DNA of 64,000 nucleotides from Pseudaminobacter sp040049255 (GCF_040049255.1 NZ_JBDZDR010000003.1:558001-622000), one strand, 5' to 3'; shown: positions 41,510-50,358, numbered from the stretch's first letter. The notes: generated from the sequence alone by a model not told the origin. Numbers and translations are program-made.

Positions 41510-43375
41510 TCAAGCTTTGCCAATTACCGCCGCCTTGTCCTTGTCGAACCACCATAGCGCTTCGACGGGAAAGCCGAAATCGGGTTTGGGTTCCTTGAAG
41601 CCGAACATATCCCAGAACGCTGCCCGGTGATTCGGAAGATACCAGTTTGGAATCCAGTCCTGCCGCGCGCGCAAGACCCGGTCCAGGGTGCGCAGCGCCG
41701 TGGTGAGGCTATCGCGGCTGTCGGCGCGGCCGGCGGCCTCCACCAGCGCGTCCACCGCCGGATCGGCGATGCCGGGGAGATTCCGGGAGCCCGGCAGCGT
41801 GGCCGAGCGCGAATGGAACAGCCCCTCGATCTCGTCGCGCGACGGCGTGGCGGCAAAGGACAGCGCCATGCTGATGACGTCGAAGTCGAACTCGACCTGG
41901 CGGGCGGTGTACTGCGCCGAATCGACCAGGCGGATCGACGCGTCGATGCCGATGGCCCTCATGTTCTCGACCCAAGGGGAATCGATGCGAACAAAGGCAT
42001 CGTCGTTGACGAGGATCTCCAGCGCCAGCGGCTCGCCCTTGTCGTTCTGGACGAACTGGCCATTGCGCTTCCAGCCCGCCTCGGCGAGAAGCTTCGCGGC
42101 CGCGCCCAAAAGCTTGCGGTCGCGCCCCGAACCGTCGGACACCGGCTGCATGACCGCCTCGCCGAAGGCCTCGTCGGGAATCTGGCCGCGCAGCGGTTCG
42201 AGCAGAGCGAGTTCCTCAGGCGAGGGCAGGCCTTCGGCCCGGTAGGCCGAGCGCTCGAAGCAGGACTGCGAACGTTCATAGGAATCATAGAACAGGTTGC
42301 GCCGCGCCCATTCGAAATCGAAGCACATGCCGATGGCGCGGCGCACGCGCGCATCGCGGAAACGCTCGCGCCGCTGGTTGATGGCGGTGGCCTGCATGAC
42401 CGGCCGTTTCTCGGCCGGGAACTCGCGCTTGACGACCTTGCCCTCCTTGAGGGCTGGAAAGTCGTAGCCGGTCGCCCAGACGCGGGCGGTGAACTCCTGC
42501 CGGAACAGCACGTCGCCCTTCTTGAAGGCTTCGAAGCCGGCCTGGCGGTCGCGGTAGAACTCGATGCGGATGCGGTCGAAATTGTAGAGGCCGCGGCTGA
42601 CGGGCAGGTCGCGTGCCCAGTAGTCCTCGACACGCTCATATTCGATGGTCTGGCCGGCGACCACGCGGCCGACCTTGTAAGGCCCCGAGCCCAGCGGCGC
42701 CTTCATGCCGCCGGTGGTGAAGCCGTTGGCCTCGAAATAGGCCTTCGACACTATCGGGAAACCGGCAACGTCGAGAACGGTGCGCGCCGACTGCTTGCCC
42801 GAAAAGGTCAGGCGGAAGGTATGCGCATCGGCCGCGACGGCCTCGGTCATCTGTGAGAGCGGCAGGAGCAGGCTGGGGTGGCCGTCCTTTTTGAACTGGC
42901 TAAAGGAATAGGCAACGTCCTGCGCCGTCAGGGGCGAGCCGTCATGGAAGCGGGCTTCGGGCCGCAGCGAAAACTCGACGGTGTTGCGGTCGTCGGAGAT
43001 GGTCACGCTTTCGGCCAGCAGCCCGTAGAGGGCATCCGGCTCGTCGAGCGCGCTGGCCATCAGCGAATCGAAGCACATCTCCATGCGCGGCGGCGCGTCG
43101 CCCTTGGCCACGAAGGTGTTTAGCGTGTTGAAGGTGAGCGGGTTCTGGTTGAACACCCAGTTGGGCGGCGAGAAGATGAAGGTCCCGCCCTTGGGCGCAT
43201 CCGCGTTGACATAGTCGAACTGTTTGAAGTCGGCCGGATATTTCAGGTCGCCGAAGGCAGACAGCCCGTGCAGCCTGGTGCCCGTTGGCGCGGCCGCGAA
43301 GGCTGCGCCCGGCAGCAGGGCCGCAGCCGAGCCAAGGGCCAGGAACTCGCGCCGCGAGAGCAGGGGGCCTTCCAT
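41510..43375 (-). CDS. peptide-binding protein of ABC importer (YejA-like), Tat-type leader
   Basis: This 621-aa solute-binding protein (SBP family 5) captures peptides in the periplasm. Its leader is twin-arginine type (SRREFLALGSAAALLPGAAFA, split here at the first Ala run), unlike the neighbouring paralogue, which has a Sec-like leader. The body shows YVNADAPKGGTF, EARFHDGSPLTAQDV and LDRVLRARQDWIPNWYLP, typical of YejA-like proteins. Its start shares one base with the stop of the upstream paralogue (TGATG). Two tandem binding proteins for one permease suggest two peptide specificities. Confidence 0.9.
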   Translation of the reverse strand: MEGPLLSRREFLALGSAAALLPGAAFAAAPTGTRLHGLSAFGDLKYPADFKQFDYVNADAPKGGTFIFSPPNWVFNQNPLTFNTLNTFVAKGDAPPRMEMCFDSLMASALDEPDALYGLLAESVTISDDRNTVEFSLRPEARFHDGSPLTAQDVAYSFSQFKKDGHPSLLLPLSQMTEAVAADAHTFRLTFSGKQSARTVLDVAGFPIVSKAYFEANGFTTGGMKAPLGSGPYKVGRVVAGQTIEYERVEDYWARDLPVSRGLYNFDRIRIEFYRDRQAGFEAFKKGDVLFRQEFTARVWATGYDFPALKEGKVVKREFPAEKRPVMQATAINQRRERFRDARVRRAIGMCFDFEWARRNLFYDSYERSQSCFERSAYRAEGLPSPEELALLEPLRGQIPDEAFGEAVMQPVSDGSGRDRKLLGAAAKLLAEAGWKRNGQFVQNDKGEPLALEILVNDDAFVRIDSPWVENMRAIGIDASIRLVDSAQYTARQVEFDFDVISMALSFAATPSRDEIEGLFHSRSATLPGSRNLPGIADPAVDALVEAAGRADSRDSLTTALRTLDRVLRARQDWIPNWYLPNHRAAFWDMFGFKEPKPDFGFPVEALWWFDKDKAAVIGKA

Positions 43376-45255
43376 CAGTCGGCGCTCTTGTAGTTGGTCG
43401 CGAGCGCCTTTTCCTTCTCGGGATCGACCCACCAGGAATCGATGTCGGCGCCGGTATATTCCGGCTGCTTCTCGGGCATGCCGAACTTGTTCCAGTAGGC
43501 GATCCACTGCTTGGGCCGGTGCCACTGCGGGATCATGTAGTAGTTCCACAACAGCACGCGGTCGAGCGCGTGGGTGGCGGCTACGAGATCTTCGCGGTCG
43601 GTGGCGAAGATGATGCGCTCGACCAGCGCGTCGACCACGGGGTTCTTGATGCCCATCAGGTTGCGCGAGCCGGGCGTGTCGGCGGCCTTGGAACTCCAGT
43701 AGTCGCGCTGCTCGTTGCCGGGCGAGGTGGACTGGTTGAGAACGGTGGTGTCGGCGTCGAAATCGAAATTGTTGACGCGGTTGATGTATTGGCTGGTGTC
43801 GACCATGCGCAGCGAGGCGTCGATGCCGATCTTGCGCAGCGTGTTGATGAAGGATGAGGCGATCACCTCGTCGGTGGGGCCGCTGCCCAGGAACTCGATC
43901 TTGAACTGCTCGCCCTTGTCGTTAAGCATCCTGCCGTTGTTGATCTTCCAGCCGGCCTCGGCGAACAGTCCCACGGCCTGGCGCAGATACTGCCGCTCGG
44001 ACTGTGGCGTATCGTAGACCGGCAGCTTGAATTCCTGCGTGAACAGCTCGGGCGGCAGCTGGTCCCTGAAGGGCTCGAGTATTTCCAGTTCCTTGCCGCT
44101 GGGCAGCCCGCTGGATGCAAGCTCGCTTCCTACGAAGAAGCTGCTGGTGCGGGTGTACTGGCCGAAGAACAGGGTGCGGTTCATCGATTCGAAGTCGAAG
44201 GCCAGCGTCAGCGCCTCGCGCACGCGGCGGTCCTGGAACTGCGGCCGGCGCAGGTTGAGCGCGAAGCCCTGCATGAACACGTTGGCAGTGCTGGGAAACT
44301 CCTTCTTCAGCACCGCGCCCGACTTGACGGCCGGGAAGTTGTATTCGGTCATCCAGCGCCGCGAACTGTTTTCGGCCCGCACGTCCTGGTAGCCGCCCTT
44401 GGTGAAGGCCTGCCAGGCTGCGTTGTCGTCGCGGATATAGGTGTAGCGCTTGCGGTCGACATTGTTGCGGCCGACATTGACGCCGAGATTGGCCGACCAA
44501 TGGTCGGGCACGCGCGCCCAGACGATTTCCGAGCCCGGCTTGAAGCTCTCTATCTTGTAGGCGCCGGAGCCAAGCGGCGGCTCCAGCGTCGGGCGGGTCA
44601 CGTCGCGCTTCTTGCCGTTGTTGTCGGTGCCTTCCCACCAGTGCTGGGGAAGCACCACCAGGTCGCCCAGGATCTTGGGTAGTTCGCGATTGCCCTTCTG
44701 GTCGAAGCGGAATTCGACCTCGCGGTCGCCCACCGCCACCGCCTCGGTGACGTTGGCGTAATAGCGGTTGTAGCGCGGGCTGTTGGCCTTGAGCGTGTTG
44801 AACGACCAGATGACATCGTCCACGGTGATGGGGGTGCCGTCGTGCCATCTGGCGTGCGGGTCGAGGCGGTAGGTGGCCGAGGAGAAATCGTCCGGATACT
44901 TGAAGGCTTCCGCGATCATCGGATGGCTGACGCTGGGCTCGTCGAGCGACTGCTCCATCAGCGTCTCATAGAGCAGGCCGCCGCCGAATTCCGAAAAGCC
45001 GGCCGCCGGCGCGCCCTGGACAACGTAGGGATTGAAGCTGTCATAGGTGCCGGTGACGACCGACTTCAGCGTGCCGCCCTTGGGCGCGTTGGGGTTGACA
45101 TGGTCGTAGCGCGTGAAGGCTTCGCCATATCTGGAAGGGGCGCCGAGGCTGGAGGAGGTGCGCCATTCGTCGGCCGACGCCGAAAGAAGACTCGCCGCAA
45201 GAAGGGCCGGCACGAGGCCGAATCTACCGATCGTTTGCGCCAGGCCCGCCATCAT
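43375..45255 (-). CDS. yejA: peptide-binding protein of ABC importer (YejA-like), first copy
   Basis: This 626-aa SBP family 5 protein opens the yej unit. It has a Sec-type leader (MMAGLAQTIGRFG, a hydrophobic core, then SASA) and the YejA-like body: YDHVNPNAPKGGTLK near residue 51, DPHARWHDGTPITVDDV near 135 and LDRVLLWNYYMIPQWH near 578. The start was placed where GAGG lies six bases upstream; a Met four codons earlier is also possible. With the next gene it forms a tandem pair of about 30-40 percent similar look by eye; exact identity was not computed. Confidence 0.9.
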   Translation of the reverse strand: MMAGLAQTIGRFGLVPALLAASLLSASADEWRTSSSLGAPSRYGEAFTRYDHVNPNAPKGGTLKSVVTGTYDSFNPYVVQGAPAAGFSEFGGGLLYETLMEQSLDEPSVSHPMIAEAFKYPDDFSSATYRLDPHARWHDGTPITVDDVIWSFNTLKANSPRYNRYYANVTEAVAVGDREVEFRFDQKGNRELPKILGDLVVLPQHWWEGTDNNGKKRDVTRPTLEPPLGSGAYKIESFKPGSEIVWARVPDHWSANLGVNVGRNNVDRKRYTYIRDDNAAWQAFTKGGYQDVRAENSSRRWMTEYNFPAVKSGAVLKKEFPSTANVFMQGFALNLRRPQFQDRRVREALTLAFDFESMNRTLFFGQYTRTSSFFVGSELASSGLPSGKELEILEPFRDQLPPELFTQEFKLPVYDTPQSERQYLRQAVGLFAEAGWKINNGRMLNDKGEQFKIEFLGSGPTDEVIASSFINTLRKIGIDASLRMVDTSQYINRVNNFDFDADTTVLNQSTSPGNEQRDYWSSKAADTPGSRNLMGIKNPVVDALVERIIFATDREDLVAATHALDRVLLWNYYMIPQWHRPKQWIAYWNKFGMPEKQPEYTGADIDSWWVDPEKEKALATNYKSAD

Positions 45256-45345
45256 CGCCAACCTCATCCTCCGTCGCCGGGTCCGTCCGGGTGCCGCGGG
45301 CAAGCCGCTTTTTCAATATCGGCCAGGACATGCGGAAAGCCTAAT

Positions 45346-45373
45346 AAAAAAGCCGGGCGGAACCCGGCTTTTT
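45346..45373 (-). terminator. intrinsic terminator of the cytochrome c gene
   Basis: AAAAAGCCGGG pairs perfectly with CCCGGCTTTTT around a 5-base loop. Minus-strand T residues follow. It separates the cytochrome gene from yejA. Confidence 0.9.
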
Positions 45374-45397
45374 CATGATCTTGCGATGATTAATTCG

Positions 45398-46081
45398 TTA
45401 CTGCGCCGGCGCCGGCTGGGCTGCGCCGCCTTCGGCGGGAGCTGCGGGAGCCTCCGGGGCAGCGGGAGCAGCACCCTCGGCCGGAGCGGCAGGCGCGGCA
45501 CCTTCGGCCGGAGCAGCCGGGGCAGCGCCAGCCTCAGGCAGCGGCGCCGGATTGTCCGACAGCGTGCGCAGATAGGCGATCAGGTTGGCGCGCTCGTCGT
45601 CCTTCTTGATGCCGGCAAAGCCCATGGCCGTGCCCTTCACATAGCCCTTGGGCGAGGTGAGGAAGTGGTTCAGGTGGTCGTAGTCCCAGTGGACGGTGCC
45701 GCCCTGCGCGAAGTCCTTCATGCCGGCCGAATAGGAAAAGCCAGCGTGACCAGCGATCGGACGGTTGACGATGTCCCACAGATCCGGACCGACCTTGTTG
45801 GGGCCGCCCTTTTCGCCCGAGTGGCAGGCCGTGCACTTCTTGAACACGGCTTCGCCGGCCTTGGCATCGGCATGCGCCAGAAGTTCGGCGATCGGCTTGG
45901 CCTGCTCGGCAGCGCCGCCGCCGGCTGCGGTCGGCTCGGCTTCCGCGGCTTCAATGGCGTAGCCGGGCTTCTCAGGAACGGGCGAAGCGAAGATCGCTTC
46001 CGAGGCGATCGAGATGGAGAAAACTACGAAAACGGTGCCCAGAAGGCCGCCGAGAATCTTGTTAAATTCGAATGAGTCCAT
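45398..46081 (-). CDS. membrane-anchored c-type cytochrome (CycM-like)
   Basis: The 227-aa class I cytochrome c has one N-terminal membrane helix (ILGGLLGTVFVVFSISIAS, about 9-27) that probably stays as an anchor. The haem site is CTACH (Cys83, Cys86, His87) and the distal ligand is Met153 in GTAMGFAGI. This matches CycM of rhizobia, which passes electrons to aa3 oxidase. Unusually, the last 45 residues form an Ala/Pro-rich tail built from repeats of about nine residues (AEGAAPAAP). AGGGG precedes the chosen ATG. Confidence 0.9.
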   Translation of the reverse strand: MDSFEFNKILGGLLGTVFVVFSISIASEAIFASPVPEKPGYAIEAAEAEPTAAGGGAAEQAKPIAELLAHADAKAGEAVFKKCTACHSGEKGGPNKVGPDLWDIVNRPIAGHAGFSYSAGMKDFAQGGTVHWDYDHLNHFLTSPKGYVKGTAMGFAGIKKDDERANLIAYLRTLSDNPAPLPEAGAAPAAPAEGAAPAAPAEGAAPAAPEAPAAPAEGGAAQPAPAQ

Positions 46082-46281
46082 TCGCCCCTGGCTCCTTGAC
46101 AGGCCGGAAACGGAAAACCAGGTCTCCGGCCGCCGACGTATTGTCCCCCCACCGACCTCGGCCGGCAGAATTCGGCGGAAACTAGGTCTTTTGCTTGTCG
46201 GTTGCAACACCTATAAGGGCGGCTTCAGTGAGACGTTTTGCCACTTTCCACCGTTGCCTTTAGTTGATCGTCTGAAAAATC

Positions 46282-47022
46282 ATGTCGCAACTCATCCTCA
46301 TTCCCGCGCGCCTTCGCGCCACGCGCCTGCCGGGAAAGCCGCTTGCCGATATTTGTGGCCTGCCCATGATCGTGCATGTGGCAGAGCGTGCGCGACAGAG
46401 CGGCATTGGCCGCGTGGTGGTGGCCACCGACGCGGCGGAAATCGCCGAGGCCGTGCGTGCCCATGGCCACGAGGCGGTGATGACGCGGGCCGACCACGAA
46501 TCAGGGTCGGACCGCATTTTCGAGGCGCTGACCACGCTTGATCCCGCCGGTTCGGTCGAAACCGTGATCAATGTGCAAGGCGACCTGCCGACCATCGACC
46601 CCGAGACGATCCGCGCCGCGCTGCGCCCGTTCAGCGAACCCGCCGTCGACATCGCCACGCTGGGCGTGGAGATCGAGCGCGAGGAGGAAAAGACCAATCC
46701 GAACGTGGTGAAGATCGTAGGCTCGCCGCTGTCGGACACCCGGCTGCGCGCGCTCTATTTCACCCGCGCCACCGCGCCGTGGGGCGAGGGGCCGCTCTAT
46801 CACCATATCGGGCTCTACGCCTATCGCCGCGCCGCGCTGGAGCGCTTCGTGACGCTCAAGCCCTCGGCGCTCGAAAAGCGCGAGCGGCTGGAACAGTTGC
46901 GCGCGCTGGAGGCGGGCATGCGCATCGACGCCGAAATCGTGACCACCGTCCCGCTGGGCGTCGACACGCCGGAAGACCTCGAGCGCGCCCGCGAAATTCT
47001 AAGCAAGCAAGACAGGGCCTGA
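46282..47022 (+). CDS. kdsB: 3-deoxy-manno-octulosonate cytidylyltransferase (CMP-Kdo synthetase)
   Basis: KdsB couples Kdo to CMP for lipid A-core synthesis. The 246-aa protein has the N-terminal nucleotide-binding motif IPARLRATRLPGKPL (7-21), MTRADHESGSDRIFEA with the base-contacting residues, NVQGDLPTIDP with the metal-binding Asp, and YHHIGLYAYRRAALERF. All match KdsB. Two bases separate its stop from the prephenate dehydratase start, so the two are probably co-transcribed. Confidence 0.96.
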   Translation: MSQLILIPARLRATRLPGKPLADICGLPMIVHVAERARQSGIGRVVVATDAAEIAEAVRAHGHEAVMTRADHESGSDRIFEALTTLDPAGSVETVINVQGDLPTIDPETIRAALRPFSEPAVDIATLGVEIEREEEKTNPNVVKIVGSPLSDTRLRALYFTRATAPWGEGPLYHHIGLYAYRRAALERFVTLKPSALEKRERLEQLRALEAGMRIDAEIVTTVPLGVDTPEDLERAREILSKQDRA

Positions 47023-47024
47023 TC

Positions 47025-47885
47025 ATGGCTGAAAAGACCAACCGCATTTCCTTCCAGGGCGAGCCGGGCGCCAATTCCGACACCGCCTGCCGCAATGTCT
47101 ATCCGAATATGGAGCCGTTGCCGTGCCCGACCTTCGAGGATGCGTTCAATGCGGTGGAGTCCGGCAAGGCAGACCTGGCCATGATCCCGATCGAAAACAC
47201 CATCGCGGGCCGTGTGGCCGACATCCATCATCTCCTGCCCGAATCGAAGCTGCACATCGTGGGCGAATATTTCCTGCCCATCCATTTCCATCTGATGGTG
47301 CTTCCGGGCGTGCAGCGCTCGGAAATCAAGACCGTGCACAGCCACATCCACGCGCTGGGCCAGTGCCGCAAATACATTCGCAAGAACGGCTGGAAGCCGA
47401 TGGTGGCCGGCGACACGGCGGGCGCCGCCAAGCTGGTGGCGGAAACGCAGAACCGGACGATGGCCGCCCTGGCGCCCCGGCTCGCCTCCGACCTCTACGG
47501 GCTCGACATACTGGAAGAGAATGTCGAGGACACCGAAAACAACGTCACCCGCTTCGTGGTGCTTTCCAAGACCAAGCAGTGGGCCGAGCGCCAGCCGGAT
47601 GTGCCGATGGTCACCACCTTCGTCTTCCGCGTGCGCAACGTGCCGGCCGCGCTCTACAAGGCCATGGGCGGCTTCGCCACCAACGGCGTGAACATGACCA
47701 AGCTGGAGAGCTACCAGCTCGGCGCCTTCACCGCGACGCAGTTCTATGTCGATATCGAGGGCCATCCGGACGACCGCGCGGTGGCGCTCGCGCTGGAGGA
47801 GCTGCGCTTCTTCTCGCGCGAGGTGCGCATTCTCGGCGTCTATCCGGCCAACGAGTTCCGCGCCACACAGGACGCCGACGCCTGA
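47025..47885 (+). CDS. pheA: prephenate dehydratase (PDT with ACT domain)
   Basis: Prephenate dehydratase makes phenylpyruvate in phenylalanine synthesis. This 286-aa monofunctional form has the PDT domain (about 8-185: FQGEPGANSDTA, IPIENTIAGRVADIHHLL, and the catalytic NVTRFVVL) and a C-terminal ACT domain (about 200-280). The Phe-binding ESRP motif of the E. coli enzyme appears here as LESYQLG, so feedback inhibition may differ. There is no chorismate mutase domain. Following kdsB by two bases is a common alphaproteobacterial arrangement. Confidence 0.94.
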   Translation: MAEKTNRISFQGEPGANSDTACRNVYPNMEPLPCPTFEDAFNAVESGKADLAMIPIENTIAGRVADIHHLLPESKLHIVGEYFLPIHFHLMVLPGVQRSEIKTVHSHIHALGQCRKYIRKNGWKPMVAGDTAGAAKLVAETQNRTMAALAPRLASDLYGLDILEENVEDTENNVTRFVVLSKTKQWAERQPDVPMVTTFVFRVRNVPAALYKAMGGFATNGVNMTKLESYQLGAFTATQFYVDIEGHPDDRAVALALEELRFFSREVRILGVYPANEFRATQDADA

Positions 47886-47891
47886 GACGCC

Positions 47892-48773
47892 CTAGAGGCG
47901 CTTGGAATACCAGTGGTCGGCGTAAGGGTTGTCGTTGAAGCGGGCGACCTCTTCATAGCCTTCGCGTAGGTAGAGCGACTGGGCTTCCTTAAGCGAGCGG
48001 TTGGTGTCCAGGCAGACCGACTGAGCGCCAAGCTCGCGGGCGATTGCCTCGAGCCTGCGCAGCATGCGGCCGGCGACGCCGAGCCCACGCGCGGCGGGCG
48101 AAACCCACATGCGCTTGATTTCCGCCGTGGTCGCATCGAGCATGCGCACCGCGCCGCAGCCGACGGGATCGCCGTCGAGCCGGGCGATGAGGAAGCTGCC
48201 GCGCGGACGGGTGAATTCGTCGCCGGTCGCGGTGCTGCCCTTGCTGGTGTCGAAACCCTCCTCGAAGCGCGACGCCAGCTCTTCGACATAGAGCGCCACG
48301 CATTGCTGCGCCTCCGCGCCGTTCGTGTCTTCCTCGTCGATGGTGACGGATGCCGCAGCAAGCAGGCGCTCGACCTCCGCCATCGCGGCGACGAGCCGGT
48401 CGCGCCCGGCGTGCGAAAGCGGCTCGAGTACGGAATTGGCCAGCTCGTCCGAGAGGGCATCGTAGGCGGCGTGTTCCTTAAGGCCCGTGGCGGTCAGCTT
48501 TGCGTAGCGGCTGCGGGCGTCGCCGTCGAGCTTTTCGACCGAGACGAGCCCTTGCGCCTCGAGCGAACGCAGGATGCGGCTGAGATAGCCGGAATCGAGA
48601 CCGAGCCGGGAACGGAGCCCGCCAAGCGCCGCGCCTTCCGGTCCGATCTCGAAGAGCACCCGCGCCTCGCCGAGGGGACGCCCGCGGCTGAGATAGCTTT
48701 CCTCCAGCGCGCCGACACGCCGGGTGACGGCGCGGTTGAAGCTGCGGATCTGGGCGATTTTCGAATTGTCCAT
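47892..48773 (-). CDS. MarR winged-helix / GNAT acetyltransferase fusion
   Basis: The 293-aa protein joins two domains. Residues 1-140 form a MarR-type winged helix, with SRLGLDSGYLSRILRSLE as recognition region and a wing around DGDARSRYAKLT. Residues 150-293 form a GNAT N-acetyltransferase with the acetyl-CoA loop ARGLGVAGRMLRRLE. This fusion is a known architecture in many bacteria; small-molecule or peptide acetylation linked to its own regulation is inferred. Two palindromes just upstream, one touching the start codon, are strong candidates for self-binding operators. Confidence 0.9.
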   Translation of the reverse strand: MDNSKIAQIRSFNRAVTRRVGALEESYLSRGRPLGEARVLFEIGPEGAALGGLRSRLGLDSGYLSRILRSLEAQGLVSVEKLDGDARSRYAKLTATGLKEHAAYDALSDELANSVLEPLSHAGRDRLVAAMAEVERLLAAASVTIDEEDTNGAEAQQCVALYVEELASRFEEGFDTSKGSTATGDEFTRPRGSFLIARLDGDPVGCGAVRMLDATTAEIKRMWVSPAARGLGVAGRMLRRLEAIARELGAQSVCLDTNRSLKEAQSLYLREGYEEVARFNDNPYADHWYSKRL

Positions 48774-48794
48774 TGCCTGACTTTAGTCAGGCAA
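48773..48794 (-). promoter_or_regulatory. operator-like palindrome at the MarR-GNAT start
   Basis: TTGCCTGAC and GTCAGGCAA flank TTTA with perfect 9-base arms. The first base is part of the MarR-GNAT start codon, so binding could block both transcription and access to the start. Confidence 0.7.
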
Positions 48795-48811
48795 TTTGTG
48801 GTGCGCAAGAG

Positions 48812-48833
48812 TTATCTGACTTTGGTCAGCTAA
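48812..48833 (-). promoter_or_regulatory. second operator-like palindrome upstream of MarR-GNAT
   Basis: TTATCTGAC and GTCAGCTAA flank TTTG, with eight of nine arm positions paired. It shares the CTGAC-TTTR-GTCAG core with the first palindrome. The centres are 39 bases apart, and it abuts the nudC stop codon. Confidence 0.65.
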
Positions 48834-49769
48834 TCAGCTTTCCGCCCAGGCCCTGATGAGATGGTGGGCGATGGCGCCGGAAGGCGGCACGCAAAGGCCG
48901 CCGGCGTGGCTGCCGGCCAGCATGTCCAGCACCTCGGCGCGAGAAAACCAGCGGCAGTCTTCCAGTTCCCAGGTGTCGGGGTGGATGTCTTCGTTCAGCG
49001 CCTCGCCAAAGCAACCGATCATCAGCGTGTGGGGGAACGGCCAGGGCTGGCTGGCGTGGTAGACGACGCGGCCGAGCCGGATGCCGGCTTCCTCGAAGGT
49101 TTCGCGCCGCACTGCCGCCTCGATGGTCTCGCCCGGCTCGATGAAGCCGGCAAGTGCGGAATACATGCCTGGCGCGAAATGCCGCCCGCGACCCATCAGG
49201 CATTTTTCCTGCGTCACGGTGAGCATGATCGCCACCGGATCGGTGCGCGGAAAATGCCCGGCATTGCAGTTGAGGCAGACGCGCTTGTAGCCGCCGTCGC
49301 TGCTTTCGGTGTTGTGGCCGCAGCGGCCGCAGAAGCGGTGCGTGGCGTGCCAGGCCAGCAGGGAGGCTGCCTGCGCCAGCGCGCCGAGCGCGGAAGGGTC
49401 GACGAGGCCCTGGGTGTAGATGGAGCGATAGTCGATCGCCTTGATCGATTCGGGCAGCTGCTCGGCCGGCAGTCCGCCGGGGGCGGCAAGCACCGGGCCC
49501 GAATCGGAGAAGCCGAGCAGCACGACCTGATCCACGCGTGCGCGCAGCGTCTCGGCCTCGGCGAGATCGAAATAGGGATCGAACCCGCCATCGGCGAGTT
49601 TCAGATGCGCACGCCCGTCGCGCAGGATGAGCAGCCGTGCGGCAGGGTGGGCCAGCGCCGCGCCGATGGAATTGCCGTCGCGGCTTTCCGCCTGGCGATC
49701 GATGCGGTTGCCGGCGAAGCCGACGAACTGGCTCGGCTCGCGTTCGGGGGCGTCGAAGAGGCGAAACAT
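48834..49769 (-). CDS. nudC: NAD(+) diphosphatase NudC (NADH pyrophosphatase / RNA de-NADding)
   Basis: NudC splits NADH to NMNH and AMP and removes NAD caps from RNA. The 311-aa protein has an N-terminal domain, a four-cysteine zinc ribbon (CGRCG and CLNC, about residues 145-170), and a Nudix box whose pieces GFIEPGETIEA and RETFEEAG (about 210-232) hold the metal-binding glutamates. The start MFRLFDAPERE was chosen because similarity begins there; an ATG nine codons upstream, four bases after the HIT gene stop, is the alternative. It follows the HIT gene on the same strand. Confidence 0.92.
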   Translation of the reverse strand: MFRLFDAPEREPSQFVGFAGNRIDRQAESRDGNSIGAALAHPAARLLILRDGRAHLKLADGGFDPYFDLAEAETLRARVDQVVLLGFSDSGPVLAAPGGLPAEQLPESIKAIDYRSIYTQGLVDPSALGALAQAASLLAWHATHRFCGRCGHNTESSDGGYKRVCLNCNAGHFPRTDPVAIMLTVTQEKCLMGRGRHFAPGMYSALAGFIEPGETIEAAVRRETFEEAGIRLGRVVYHASQPWPFPHTLMIGCFGEALNEDIHPDTWELEDCRWFSRAEVLDMLAGSHAGGLCVPPSGAIAHHLIRAWAES

Positions 49770-49800
49770 GGTCGGAAGGTCCGCTGAACCGTGCATGGCG

Positions 49801-50223
49801 CTATTGCAGCGCCGCGCGGACTTTTTCGCAGAAGCCGTGCAGGTCGGCCCGCGCATAGGGCTCGCGCATGCCATGGCCCCAGACCGGGCCCGGCCAGCCC
49901 GGGTCGCCCTCGTTGCGGGCGATGACATGGACGTGCAGCTGGCGCACGATGTTGCCGAGCGCGCCGGTATTGATCTTCTGGCAGCGGGTGGCGCGCTTGA
50001 GCGCCTGCGCCACCATGTTGCATTCGAAGGTGAGCATGGCCTGGTCCAGCGGGGTCATGTCGTGGATTTCTTCCACGCCCTGCCGCTGCGGCACCAGAAG
50101 CAGCCAGGGCCAGCGCCTGTCATTCATGATGCGCAGCTCACATAGGCCAAGCCACATCAGAGGCTCGCTGTCGGCCTCCAGCCTGGCATCCAGTTCGAAC
50201 CCAGCCTTGAGGCCCGGCACCAT
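49801..50223 (-). CDS. HIT family protein
   Basis: HIT proteins are nucleotidyl hydrolases or transferases using a His triad (His-x-His-x-His). In this 140-aa protein the motif reads QLHVHVIAR (about 94-102): the first His is Gln, but the presumed nucleophilic middle His and the third His are kept. This Gln variant may tune activity rather than abolish it. No partner domain is present. It lies directly upstream of nudC on the same strand, so both may act in nucleotide clean-up. Confidence 0.87.
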   Translation of the reverse strand: MVPGLKAGFELDARLEADSEPLMWLGLCELRIMNDRRWPWLLLVPQRQGVEEIHDMTPLDQAMLTFECNMVAQALKRATRCQKINTGALGNIVRQLHVHVIARNEGDPGWPGPVWGHGMREPYARADLHGFCEKVRAALQ

Positions 50224-50358
50224 CGGCGTTTCCCTTGTTTTTATTGAAGCTAGAGTGATGACCCTCGGCCTGCAAGCATTTCATGCGCAGGAATGTTTGT
50301 TGCTGGCACATAATCCATCGCTCTTGCAATTGAGCGCGCAATTGCCGATATGGGGAAC

